DNA of 64,000 bases from Galaxea fascicularis (lineage: Eukaryota > Cnidaria > Anthozoa > Scleractinia > Euphylliidae), in NCBI GenBank assembly GCA_948470475.1, contig OX419335.1, positions 41,070,525-41,134,524 of the forward strand, in the 5' to 3' direction. The position numbers and the translations under genes are program-made. Below, in pieces: positions 27,101 to 36,178 of this stretch (within the stretch, counting starts at the first letter, position 1; the number at the start of each line of letters is the position of its first letter). The notes below the pieces were generated by a model. That model ran no database searches and was not told the origin of the DNA. It saw nothing but the letters and a program-made list of their open reading frames with translations.

Positions 27101-30100
27101 ATACTGAATCATTTTGTACACAGATACCATATCTGATTGCCTCAAATAAAGTATTAATACTTATAACTTGTTTACATTATTAGTCTCCCTGACAGTGCCG
27201 CTGAGCCTGAACCAGAGAACCAACAAGGCAACCCTGAAGAGCCAAAAGTGATTCCTCATGATGAGGTATGTACTAACTCTCCATGTATATATATTCAACT
27301 GTCTCTAGTTCTTCAAGGAGCAGGCAGCTTTATCACTGGATAAATAGCAAATTCATGAAAAAGTATAACTAATGTTAGGACTGTATGGAAACTCTTTCCA
27401 AAAGGAGAAGAATTTGTTTATAAATATATTTATTCCATTAGGAGGGGCTTATCTGCTGGATAAAGGTATTAACTCTTTCAACAACTGCAGCAAACTACAG
27501 TTTAACTCTGTTGCCATATATAGAGCGTTTTCACTCATGTGACTAGCGGCCATATTGGTTCAATGAAACAAAGGAAAGTTCAATTCCCAGAGGGTTAGCT
27601 TGGTACACCAATATGGCCGCCTTTCCTTTGTTTTGGAACACCAACATGGCCGCCGTGACATCATGTGAAAACGCTCCATACCTTAAAATGATTTAACTGG
27701 GATATTGTGTAGCTCCTTATGAAAGTCTACTGTTGGAGATTGGTGCTTTCCTCCTCCTAGTTCATATTGCAATAAATTGTTTAACTGTTTGCAGAAAGGA
27801 ACCACTCATGTACCAGCCAAAGCTGCTGTTCTACCAACTAATACCAGTGGTGTTCAACTGCCACCAGCTATTATGTCCCTGTTCTCGTCAGCAGCATCTA
27901 ACCAAGGTTGGTATATAATTATGGTTAACATTTCAGCATCCAAAGGCAGGGGTTGAAAAATGTGTTTCTAATGCTCATTGAGGGTTCTCCTTCTTTCACT
28001 TTTTGCTTAAGCCATTTAAAAAAATTATTCGTTGGATGCATTTTGCTCTCTTATGATTCAGTAAGCAAACACTTGAAAGCAGGGCTAGACGTTAACGGTA
28101 GTCCACTAGCCCAGGACTAGTAAAAATTTGGTTTGGGCTTGTAAAGTTTGAGAACCACTAGCCACTGGGCTATTTGTAATGGAAAGGGGTTTGGAGATAA
28201 TATTGACAAAGAGAAATTCAGCCAGTTTTGGGTTAACTTGATGCCAAAAAAGAAATGAAGAAAATTTTAGACTCCACTAGTCCATAGGCTAGTTTGCTGT
28301 AAAGCCAAGGTCGAGCACTGGAAAGTATAATTATTTGATGAGAGAAGACAGTGATGACCTCACAATTCTTGCTTTCTTTGCAGTGGCAGCAGGCTCACAG
28401 GGTCCCCAGGTCAGGCCTCCTGTGACTGTCCAAACACTTCTTGACAAATTTATGGTAAGTTAGCAAATGAAACCATATTTTATCATGAGTACTGTAACAT
28501 GTTGTTTCATACACCGCTTAGACACTTGTAATTAGCCTTTGGGGAATCATTACGCTGCACAGTGCTTTCATAGAAATCTTTAAATACTAGAAGCGACTTT
28601 AATTTTTGAAAAGCTGAATTACACTAATCCATGATTACTGAGGTTTTTATATTAATCAGTGTGAACTTTCTTAAAACCAACTAATATGACTTGTTAAAAA
28701 AGAGTTAAGTAAATTTAAAAGTGGAAATCGTTTGTTAAAAATATAGCTTGCATGGCCAGCATTCCCGTTCAAACAAAGTTTTCCACATTGTGTAGTAAAA
28801 ATATAACAATTAACATTCACTCTAACCACTGCCTTGATCGGTTTAATGATTCTTTCATGAAGCAGACTGAATGATATTTTGTGTTTTTCAGAAACCCTCT
28901 CAACCAGGTGGCCAGTCTTCAGTGACACCAAATTCTCAGCCTCTACTTCAGAATGAATCAGGGGGTTCCTCTTTGCCTGATGCTCTCAAACAGATTCTTG
29001 AACCTCTGCAGCAGAATAAAATGGGCCCACCAAGGATGCAGGTCCCTGGGATGGGTCCTGGGATGGGTCCTGGGACAGGATTGCTTGGGGCTGGTAAGTG
29101 AGCGTATTTGTGGAACCTGTCAGGTACTACTGATGGGATGTCATGGGATGTGGTATTGTGTAGTATTTTCATTGGGAGCAGTTATGGGCATGGGTCCGTC
29201 CTTTGTTCAACTTTTGCAGCGCTTACCTTGGTAGTTGATGGAAATTTCAGTCTCCTTTCATCAGCTTTCTTCATCTAATTCAAGTTATTGAAACGCCAGC
29301 TGTTGAACTTCAGAAATTTGTTAGATATCCCAACGCCTTTACCGCAGAAAAATTACATAAAATGCCAGTCACCCAAAATGAGCCTCTCGATAATTTTGTT
29401 TTGACAGCACCTGGCGACCCTGCAGGGATGCTTAATGCCTTCAGACCGCCCGGTCCAATGGGCCCCAGAGGGGTACAGGGCCCGCACATGAGACCTGATA
29501 TGCTTCCTCATTTCCAAGGACCTGGAGGACCAAGACAAGGTCCTCCCATTGGACCTCTTTTCCCAGGCCCTGAAGGCCCTATGATGGGGCCTCGTATGAG
29601 AGGATTCATGCCACCTCGAATGCAGGGTGGGCCTGGTGTTGGACGAGGCATGATGTCAGGTCCACGACCTCTTCTGCCAGAAATGGTAAGTGGTGACTTT
29701 TAATCAGCTGTTGACGAGTACCCTGGGTCACTTTTTGATCTTCAAAAGGCCCGGTTGTTCAAAAACCGGTTAACGCTAATCGTAGATTAAGAATTAACCA
29801 ACGAGTTTATATCTCTACCCTCAAAATCTGTTCAACACTGATATTCTGAAAAAAGTTTAGATCAGAAGACGTAAATTCTGAAAAACAAAAAGCAGCAAAA
29901 AACTTTCACCCAAAAGTTAAAAAAACTGAAACCGAAGTTTATGCTAATCCAGGGTTAAGTTAATCGGCTTTCGAACAACCAGGCCATGGTAGTGGCATAA
30001 CCATTTTTCGTGGGTGTCACGAGTGTGTTGTGAATTACACAAACAGCAGCATCGTGAAAGACTTGATTTACTAATACTGTCACGAACGAGGGAATGACCT

Positions 30101-31967
30101 TTATTTACCCTCGGCAGAATTTATAGCACACAGGCTAGTTCGGGAGTAAGCACATGAAACATATATTTCAAACAAGTATATCAAGGTTAAGAAACGCAAT
30201 TGACAGGCAGCGAATTGGGTGGCTATTCCAAGTGTTGCCGAGGCGCTGAACTCGGAACTACCGTGAAACAATTCCAGCTCGCGGCCAGAGCGGCCGGGAC
30301 CTCAGGATTGCAAGCGTTCGGTCACACCCAAACTCGGAGAAAAGGTTACCTCTTTCATTCAGATACCAGCCCATTTTCAATACCTATTTTGAGATCCCAG
30401 CAGTGTACAGGCCGTTTGTCCCGTGGACCTGTTTTTAGGGTGGCCTAAGACCCTCTGAGTCTTCTGTAACTCAGTAGTAGAGCATCCAAACTTGTAGTCA
30501 AGGTCATAGAAACAGGAAATAGATATTTCAAATACCGTAAATCCTCTATTAAGCCCCCCGGGGGGCTTATTTTTTTCAAGCACTTTTGAGGGGGGCTTAT
30601 TTAATTTAGCGAAACGCATCACCTGTAGCAAAAATACCGTGGTATGAGACAGAGTAGACTTACGCGTTGTACAATTAAAGTCACTGTCAAAAGTATTTGA
30701 TTCACTTGTGGGAGCCTAAAAGTAACAAAAACAAAATTCTTATTCTTCAAAAATGCGCTTTTGGCCTCGTGTTCTTCGGTGATTTTTTTTTTAACTTCCA
30801 GCCTGAATAAATCATAACTGATCAGTCCACGTTAATCGTTATTTTTTTTGTGAGGAATAAGGATTGGGGGAGGGGAGAGGGGGGGCTTATTAACTTTCCT
30901 CCTCTGATAAGGGGGGCTTACTAGAGGATTTACGGTAATTATAACTCGACTGGTAGGCAGCGAACTACTTGCCTATTTACAAGTGTTACCGAGGCGTTGA
31001 ACTCGAAGAATGTAACTCTCAGTACGGACCTCGAACTCAGTGAGAGGTATAAAAAATCCGCGCAAAAGTATTTACCTAATTAATTCACTTTCAAAACTGT
31101 TTCTTTCGCCTTTATAGCGCTCTTACCATTATTGCCACGATTTTATCGTATTGTCTCTATGTAAATATTTAGAGTTTTAGTCAGTACCTCATTAGCATTT
31201 TTACAATTGATTATTATATAAGCGCGTCTTAAACAAATTTTATCCTTCAACTTGAGAATGACCGTTGATCGGTCGAAACGTCGTTGCTTTTTAACGTTAG
31301 CTTTTAAAGTGAAATCTGTTTCTAAAAATTTGTTGATTCGAACATAAGAGTAATCGGAGAAAATACAGGAGAGGAGGAAGTTGATTTTGATTTTATCTGT
31401 GATAAACCGAACAGATAGAAAGGGCTCTTTGCTTTGAACAGGGCTGAAGACTTTTTCATGCGACTTTTTCAAGCCATTGTAACCATGGTAACGCAAGTGG
31501 CACCTCCTTTTTTAAGACCATAAATCCGCCAATAGTTTGTGATGTATTTTCCCGAGTTCAGTGGCTCGTTGCTACTTTCATAGTTAATTTTACCATGTCT
31601 TCAGACGTGTGACAGATTGATCTTATCTGGTGCCTTTACAAAACCAGTGAATGTAAACCATATAGAGAATATTGAAGCAAATTGACTCACTGATTGACTT
31701 GTCTTCACTTAGGCCAACCGGGACGACTTTCCTCCTGAACAGTTTGACGACGGAGGGGAGTATGGGGACGAGGACGAAGAAGGCGAAATCGGAGATAATA
31801 TGGGCATCCGTGGTAGAGGCCGAGGAATGTCGCGTGGCCGAGCGCGTGGAAGGGGTCGGGGCCGAGGAACGCCTCCAATTTGTCGCCACTTTGTTTCAAA
31901 ACGAGGCTGTTTAAGAGGAGCCACGTGTCACTTTTTACATCCGGGAGTTAATGGACCACCTGTTTGA
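12100..31967 (+). CDS. PPP1R10: Serine/threonine protein phosphatase 1 regulatory subunit 10 (PNUTS)
   Basis: Nuclear scaffold that docks PP1 and, with WDR82 and TOX4, forms the PTW/PP1 complex acting on RNA polymerase II and chromatin (known for the family). Coding exons: 12100-12102, 13389-13492, 13586-13696, 13991-14084, 14237-14278, 14412-14460, 15084-15155, 15412-15480, 16315-16342, 16681-16823, 17093-17190, 19669-19722, 20571-20686, 21540-21598, 21875-21909, 23149-23176, 23544-23702, 23856-23920, 24195-24251, 24440-24514, 25309-25358, 27184-27265, 27795-27906, 28384-28454, 28892-29093, 29408-29685, 31713-31967. All phases join: 2511 bases, 836 residues. Order: TFIIS-N-type domain (about 35-158); KVIPPQPK then GFMNAL; RVxF motif KKVQWP at about 400; Gly/Pro/Met-rich tail; acidic stretch; RG-rich stretch; CCCH finger at the C-terminus. 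Human PNUTS has 940 residues and the same order. Weakest points: the start exon and the acceptor at 20571. Confidence 0.96.
13131..13188. repeat. Short hairpin in a PPP1R10 intron
   Basis: agattctcctt pairs with aaggagaatct, and a second internal palindrome, ccttgtgagtcacaagg, sits inside the right half. Confidence 0.7.
13389..15155 (+). other. PPP1R10: PPP1R10 exons encoding the TFIIS N-terminal-like domain
   Basis: Six exons. Diagnostic stretches are SLMRDAEKLMSRCIYLNIL, FMSIGGWSILNKWLLEAK, VLRDLPVSIDTLKQ, GNTGKVIKHLTKL and KKLASGIVKQWMSL. The order and the Trp-rich middle (GGWSILNKW) match the four-helix TFIIS-N/LW bundle by which PNUTS binds TOX4 (known for the family). Phases run 0/2, 2/2, 2/0, 0/0, 0/1 and 1/1 without conflict. 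Confidence 0.93.
14680..14792 (-). mobile_element. Degenerate tRNA-derived SINE
   Basis: On the minus strand there is an A-box-like run, gcttggttggtagagc, and 40 bases on a B-box-like run, gtcatgggttcaactccc, followed by aattttttcag. The order and the tail match the SINE family at 41000-41515, but several invariant tRNA bases are lost. Confidence 0.6.
15780..15861. repeat. Small foldback element in a PPP1R10 intron
   Basis: ggttgattctcaaatccctt pairs with aaggaattgattttcaacc, and the inner aaaacctaatt pairs with aattaaggtt, giving a nearly continuous stem of about 35 bases. Confidence 0.75.
15906..15941 (+). other. Possible 36-base cassette exon of PPP1R10
   Basis: Flanked by aacag on the left and a gtaagatt donor on the right. 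It would add 12 codons (reading DTYISKLFQNKT) between exons 15412-15480 and 16315-16342 without changing the frame: the phase-1 entry and exit fit both neighbours. Nothing in the known family demands it. Confidence 0.3.
17413..19168. mobile_element. DNA-transposon-like element with long terminal inverted repeats, about 1.75 kb
   Basis: The left end reads gtagcctgcttgcgggcggt and the right end accacctgcaagcaggctag, with similarity continuing inward for about 150 bases (ccatattgga against tccaatatgg; cctgcccgaaa against tttcaggcagg; atgatttctc against gagaaatcat). The interior has only broken short frames, one on the minus strand near 18880-19020 reading WLSGFQRNNSHHVMVGFDHP. It sits between PPP1R10 exons 17190 and 19669. 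The superfamily is not determined and no clear target-site duplication was seen. Confidence 0.7.
19545..19645. repeat. Dispersed repeat fragment (cattac-ggagaataatgcccta family)
   Basis: gggcattacaggagaataat and the following gccctagc...ccaatcag recur at 26487-26560 and, more weakly, near 26845-26925. These copies often lie next to atatggc and aataaat, which looks like one family of decayed elements. Confidence 0.6.
19958..20152. repeat. Foldback element, about 90-base arms
   Basis: The centre at 20046-20065 reads cattatcacttgataatg. Outward, gacgttctcggacatcatta pairs with taatgacgtccgagaatgtc, and the arms continue through the ttaaaaac...gtttttaa and cttttctt...aagaaaag blocks to about 19958 and 20152. 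It lies in a PPP1R10 intron. Confidence 0.85.
20345..20425 (+). mobile_element. Degenerate tRNA-derived SINE head
   Basis: gttggctcagtttgtagagc is an A-box-bearing D-arm-like run, and gaggttgtgggtcctacacc is a decayed T-arm. The element continues into non-tRNA sequence towards PPP1R10 exon 20571, whose acceptor may derive from it. Confidence 0.6.
21946..22937. mobile_element. DNA-transposon-like element with short TIRs, about 990 bp
   Basis: The ends are ttattaacccattgactacc and ggtagttaatgggttaataa, inverted copies with one mismatch. The interior has a second small inverted repeat (ctaccgcc near 22372 against ggcggtag near 22430) and no transposase-like frame. It lies in the PPP1R10 intron 21910-23148. 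Confidence 0.75.
23544..23702 (+). other. PPP1R10: PPP1R10 exon with the PP1-docking RVxF motif
   Basis: After a Lys-rich lead (AKKSKKGK) the exon reads KKVQWPADDSNLATFHYFEM. KVQW fits the [KR]-x-[VI]-x-[FW] PP1-binding consensus, and the following hydrophobic and acidic stretch (FHYFEMDEDER) is the family's second contact patch. In this gene model the Trp falls at about residue 401, the same place as the Trp of human PNUTS that is needed for PP1 binding. Confidence 0.95.
25072..25243. repeat. MITE-like foldback element
   Basis: The left end, ccagaaaatatccatacttc, pairs with the right end, ggttggatattttctgg, and C-rich and G-rich runs (tcccctcccccc, aggggggg) follow inward. It lies in a PPP1R10 intron. 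Confidence 0.75.
26100..26262. repeat. Foldback repeat with a second, degraded copy at about 26590-26695
   Basis: cttaacaaccgagagtgagg pairs with the mirrored end, gaacggtcgaggttattaag; inward, gggaaaaatctcaaact pairs with gtttgagatttttccg. The copy at 26590-26695 (cttattaactgagagtgaag ... ggttaataagttatttatta) keeps only the ends. Confidence 0.75.
27522..27677. mobile_element. MITE with TIRs (gagcgttttcac family)
   Basis: The left end, agagcgttttcactcatgtg, is inverted at the right as catgtgaaaacgctcc, next to tata-like flanks. The interior repeats gcggccatattgg and ggccgcc in opposite orientations. A related element with the same subterminal word (ttttcacg, then gccgccatg) is at 46115-46260. 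Confidence 0.85.
28080..28320. mobile_element. hAT-like MITE with flanking direct repeats
   Basis: The ends are cagggctagacgttaacg and the inverted cagtgctcgaccttggc, which share the CAGnGCTnGACnTT pattern (CAGgG-type ends are usual for hAT elements). The 5 bases gaaag lie immediately outside on both sides (28075-28079 and 28321-28325). hAT elements normally make 8-base duplications, so three bases would have diverged or the assignment is wrong. It lies in a PPP1R10 intron. Confidence 0.7.
28892..29685 (+). other. PPP1R10: PPP1R10 exons encoding the Gly/Pro/Met-rich low-complexity tail
   Basis: Two exons (28892-29093 and 29408-29685) encode repeated GPGMGPGMGPG-like and RPPGPMGPRG-like runs. 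At 29046-29085 a 12-base unit, cctgggatgggt, is repeated in tandem, so the region can gain or lose codons by slippage. Vertebrate PNUTS also has a Gly/Pro-rich C-terminal half, though with His-rich repeats that are not seen here. Confidence 0.92.
29748..29985. mobile_element. Complete MITE with TIRs (ggttgttc family)
   Basis: The left end, ggcccggttgttcaaaaacc, and the right end, ggctttcgaacaaccaggcc, are inverted copies. A truncated relative lies in MRPS18B at 3445-3610 in the opposite orientation. This one is in the last PPP1R10 intron. Confidence 0.85.
30533..30937. mobile_element. MITE with TIRs and C-rich subterminal runs, about 405 bp
   Basis: The left end, accgtaaatcctctattaag, and the right end, cttactagaggatttacggt, are inverted copies; aat is found directly outside on both sides. 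Several gggggcttat words are repeated inside in both orientations. It lies in the last PPP1R10 intron, 0.8 kb from the zinc-finger exon. Confidence 0.85.
31150..31490. repeat. Dispersed repeat with a cggtcgaaacgtcg core
   Basis: Contains a perfect short stem GACCG-ttgat-CGGTC (31260-31274) followed by GAAAC, a signature shared with tails of Penelope-like elements. The 117-codon minus-strand frame over it has no recognisable domain. Confidence 0.5.
31713..31967 (+). other. PPP1R10: PPP1R10 last coding exon: acidic stretch, RG box and CCCH zinc finger
   Basis: 85 codons including the stop. An acidic stretch (EYGDEDEEGEIGDN) is followed by RGRGRGMSRGRARGRGRGRG and then PPICRHFVSKRGCLRGATCH, ending FLHPGVNGPPV. 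The finger spacing is C-x8-C-x5-C-x3-H. The terminal HPGVNGPP is the same as the end of vertebrate PNUTS, which makes this exon by itself diagnostic. Confidence 0.96.
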
Positions 31968-32940
31968 TAATGACTTATGCAATAATGACAATTAATGCGT
32001 GTCTATCAATTTAGATCTGATAATGTATGCAGGAATTTTTTAGGATGATGACACTAAATTCCAGAAATGCGCACCCTCATCTAATTTATCCATTTCGTAA
32101 TTTCTCGCAGTCGCATACTTTGTTTGTCTGTTTTGTGGTCTTAGTTGTACTGTAGCATATTTTCTGGAATTTTGTGACATGGTCTTGGGACTTTATCTTT
32201 AGAACAAAAAAGTCAAGAAAACGCAATATATCGAAGACAGGTTAATTTGGGAAATAAGGGATGGCTGGTCGGTCCCCAAGTGAGACGTATCAGAGGTGCA
32301 AGGAGAGTTGACTTGCAATATTTTATACGTGGTGTCTTTTCCAACCGCATTTAACCTATTTTACCGAAGACCTGCCGGATGTTTAGTTGTAAAAATGTTA
32401 TCTTCATAATGAAAATCATTTTGAAGGAACCAAAGCAGAGTGCCAAGCCATTGGCCACTGATTGCAAGGGGTTGTAATGTGTAATGAGGTTTGCTAATTA
32501 ACTCTGACCATTCCATAAATCCGGTTCGGTTTGGTCCCGTTTTTGTTTGTACTCGGGTGTACAGTACAGTCATTTTCTTGTGTCAGTTGAAAGACCTAAG
32601 ACCTTGGTATTTGCCTTGAGTCAAGTGTTTTCTGGCACTAGTTACACTGTGTAGTTCAATCTTATGCCAAGCCAAGTCTTGACGCTCTGTTTTGGTGTGT
32701 TAAATGTCTGACAGTCGTCCCATGTTAGTTCAACATCATTTCTTAATTGTCTTCAAGAGTAATTAATTCAAATATCCCCATGGTCTGAAAGCCGTTTTCA
32801 AACATCACAAATGCCTCACCCATTACGTTCCTTCCAATTGCTATTTGTACAAATTGTATAAATTTTTGAATGCAACTTATGTAAAATACAAGATAGAGAT
32901 GATTTTTAATATTTGAAAATATTTTGTGACAAACCGAGAG

Positions 32941-32946
32941 AATAAA
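32941..32946 (+). terminator. Polyadenylation signal of PPP1R10
   Basis: AATAAA about 970 bases after the stop codon, followed within 20 bases by a T/G-rich stretch (tttcctgttgtaatc). This is the best signal in the 3' flank and gives a plausible 3' UTR of about 1 kb. Confidence 0.65.
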
Positions 32947-32965
32947 TATTTCCTGTTGTAATCAG

Positions 32966-34166
32966 CTTGTTAGTTCGCAGCACATTGCGAGAGCTACTTG
33001 ATAAATTCGCTTCTTTTGTTAGATTCCTTGTAGCAAATGTATCGGCCAGGAAAAAACAAACAGCTTACTTTGTTGCGGGTTAATCAGCATCGGGATGGGT
33101 GTTCTGTGTAGCAAAAGCATATTCTAGTAATGTACAGGAACGTATGGGTGGACTGTGGCAGGATATTTTTTTTCCGTCGGATACTCGGCAATGATCTGAC
33201 TTCCCTCAGTTCGCTTCTAGAGCTTCCGCGAGGAGCTACAATTATTGAAACAAAATCACGTTTAAACTTCGTTTCAGATTTAAACAACCACTTGGTCATA
33301 CTGAAGCTGTGCCCTCTCGGTTTGAATGCCTTGGACCTTTGAAGGGAATGGCTCATTACAGGGTTAGGTGTGTTGTGCAGGAATCATGAACCAATGTTGG
33401 GACGCTTCGTATAATTATATTGTCATACAGAAGCATAGCCTTTCATAGAAATCAAAGATGAGGTGAACTGATCGTGGCGAAACAACGATTTGTTTTTCAG
33501 CAATCTCAAAATTATCTTCACAAGCACAGGGGTCGCAAATGCTTTAGATACCTTTTTCCTGGAGAATGATAAGGGGAGTCGAATCTCCCCTTGATTCAGT
33601 TAGATGCGTCGGATACAATTGTGGATGACTGTTAGCGCAGGTTGTGAGGGACTCGAACTATATTCCATAACGCCTTCATGAATTAAACATTGGGACTTCA
33701 CTGACTAATGGCGTTAGCCAAAGTACCTAACCCTGCGGAAATATCGATATGGAGAATTCGACAATTGAACAGACTCAGATAGAACATGATGCATTTTTTC
33801 AGAGGGAACGGGCTAACGAGCTTCCCGCCAAACTTGATGTCGTGAATCGAACACATATTTCTGCACTCTTGTCTCTCTTTTCGTGCCTTTTCAAGGTTCT
33901 GGCTGTCGTAGTTGTCATGTAATTTTGCTTTTTCCTGAAATGTTTGGTATACGTCGGACACAGTTTGTCATTTCTACGATTGTGGGAAGAAATCAATAAT
34001 TAGCAAACGAAATAAGGTGTCTTCATGAAACTCACTCAATTTATGTGCGCATTGTGATCATTACATTGTTCATAAATTAAGTATAAAATGTGTCATTAGT
34101 TACAAAATGGTAGACTAGCTCACAAACGGTTCGAATGATGGGTACGTTGTATTAAGTAGACGAGTG
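32966..34166. other. Intergenic, no gene recognised
   Basis: Short overlapping frames only (for example about 33130-33356 in both strands). None has splice sites, domains or composition suggesting coding sequence. Confidence 0.5.
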
Positions 34167-34170
34167 TTAA

Positions 34171-34520
34171 GGCCCGTTTAAACGGTTTCAACATTTGCTT
34201 CAACATGCGTTTAACACTTTGTTGAACCAAATGCTGGGTGCGTTTGAACAGGTGGTCCAACATTAATTATTGAAAGGGTAAATAATTTAAATATTGAAAG
34301 CGTGTTGAATTAAGTTTAAATCGGCTTAAACTTTCATTCAACATCGATTCAACTTTTCCTTTGTTCTCGAAAATGTTGAATGGTGTTGAAGACGTTTGAA
34401 CAGTTCTGTTCAACAATTGTACAACACACGCATGCTCATATCAGGCCGCAAAATATGGCGTCTATAGTTTGCGTAAACAGTGAAGAAGTAGGCGCAATGT
34501 TGGAACCGTTTGAACGGCTT
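34171..34520. mobile_element. TTAA-flanked MITE (piggyBac-like)
   Basis: The left end, ggcccgtttaaacggtttca, and the right end, ggaaccgtttgaacggctt, are inverted copies and both are bounded by TTAA (34167-34170 and 34521-34524), the target of piggyBac transposases. The interior repeats ttgttgaa/ttcaacaa-type words and encodes nothing. Confidence 0.8.
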
Positions 34521-35867
34521 TTAATGTATAGTATACGGTTGTGGATTTTCCACAACATGTAACAGACCACATAGAGCATAGTCGGTTTTGTTTGCTTAAA
34601 CATGATGAGAATGTACGTATACTTAACATTTTTGTGATATATTTCCTCTGCCATTAAAAGTAATTTTATTTTGTAGGTTGTGATAATTTTTTTCCTCGAC
34701 TTAGCATTGACAGGACCTCGGCCGCACACCGTGAATTCATTTCAGCTGTGAACTTGGGTTCGATCCTGGCGTTGAATCGTTGTTAAACAGCTTAATTCGT
34801 TCATGTTGTCACGTCTTTATTCAGCCTGACAGTGAAATGGGTTTTAGCCTTGGAGGGAACCGACTTCACTAGGAATGGAGGCACTTGTATAAGCTCTCCC
34901 GCGTAGTGACCCCGTTTTTGTCTGCGCAAACTTTGTTTTTCTTGTTTTTTCGTTCTTATTTGCATCTATACGTGATTTTCTGTACAGATTACTGTCAGAG
35001 ATCTTCAAGCTGAGGGAACTGTTTAGTTTCAATTTTTTAATAAATTTTATTTCAACACAAAATTATTTACAATGCTAACGATATTACATACCTTACCTAT
35101 CTTACACTACGCCATATTAATTACAGCACATTACACAGCCTTACCAATACAATTCTTGGTGCCAGACTGTATGTGGATATTAATAAATAAACGTTTACCC
35201 CGCCATCCTGGTAGGGATAGCTAGATTCACAGAGGCGTGGGGCACATTAAAAGGAAACGAACAAAAGCTCAATGCAAAAGATTTGAAACTTCGATTTCAA
35301 GAGGCTTTTCCTGTGTTTTGCATATCCAAATAAAATATCTGAGGCAACTAAAATGATTCGAAATTTTGCCCATCAAATTGCACAGCCTGTGGAAATGTGT
35401 TACGGACGACTCCCATAAGTGGACACAATGCTCCTGAACATTTCTTTAAGAAATTCTTAATTTATCACCTCTTCTGTATTTATCATCAATTCTAAGTGAA
35501 CACTACTTTGAAGCTCTATGGGCTGAAATAATCCCCTTACGCGGACAGACTTCACGATTGTTAAATGGCAGTTCCCGCACAATTTGAGTCACACTTCTTG
35601 ATTTGCTTCTCCATTTAGAAGCAACGTACAGTTTCTCAATGTACACAGTTTACACGGTCTCCGTACACTAAAATATCCTCTATTTTTCTCTTTGTGTGTG
35701 TGTGTTCCGGCATCGTAGACTTGCGAAGACATGACTGACACACCCTACCTCCCATGGTGCCTGAATAGGGACCTGCAGGCTACACAAAACACTCACCTCC
35801 CGCAGGCAGACAGCGATGCTTGATCCCGCGGGTTTCCGTTCGCAGGATGTTTTACTGTAATGATAAT

Positions 35868-36178
35868 AAGGGGAGCAGGGTTGGTGCAGTGGTGAGAGCG
35901 CTCGCCTTCCACCAATGTGTCCCGGGTTCGATTCCCGGACTCGACGTCATAAGTGGACTGAGTTTGTTGGTTCTCTACTCTGCTCCGGGAGGCTTTTCTC
36001 CGGGTACTCCGTTTTTTTCCCTCTCCTCAAAAACCAACATTTCATTTGATTTGATTTGATTTGATTTAGAGTTTATTTGATTTTGAAGGCCACAGAGTCA
36101 TCAGTGTCTTAGGACTACTGTTAAGTGTTTCACCCCTTAAAATAAAGCCTATTATTATTTATTATTTATTTATTATTT
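35868..36178 (+). mobile_element. tRNA-derived SINE
   Basis: The head carries an A box (ggtgcagtggtgagagcgct) and a perfect T-arm with B box (cccgggttcgattcccgg). A conserved-looking body follows (ctccgggaggcttttctccg), then gatttgattt repeats, and it ends in aaaataaagcctattatt plus an att-rich tail. The region between the boxes does not form an anticodon arm, so it is not a working tRNA gene. Confidence 0.85.

Noticed and set aside
31143..31496. 117-codon minus-strand frame
   Set aside because: Runs over a dispersed repeat; no family features.
35870..35945. tRNA gene
   Set aside because: A and B boxes are good, but the region between them is too long and unpaired; a SINE body and tail follow.
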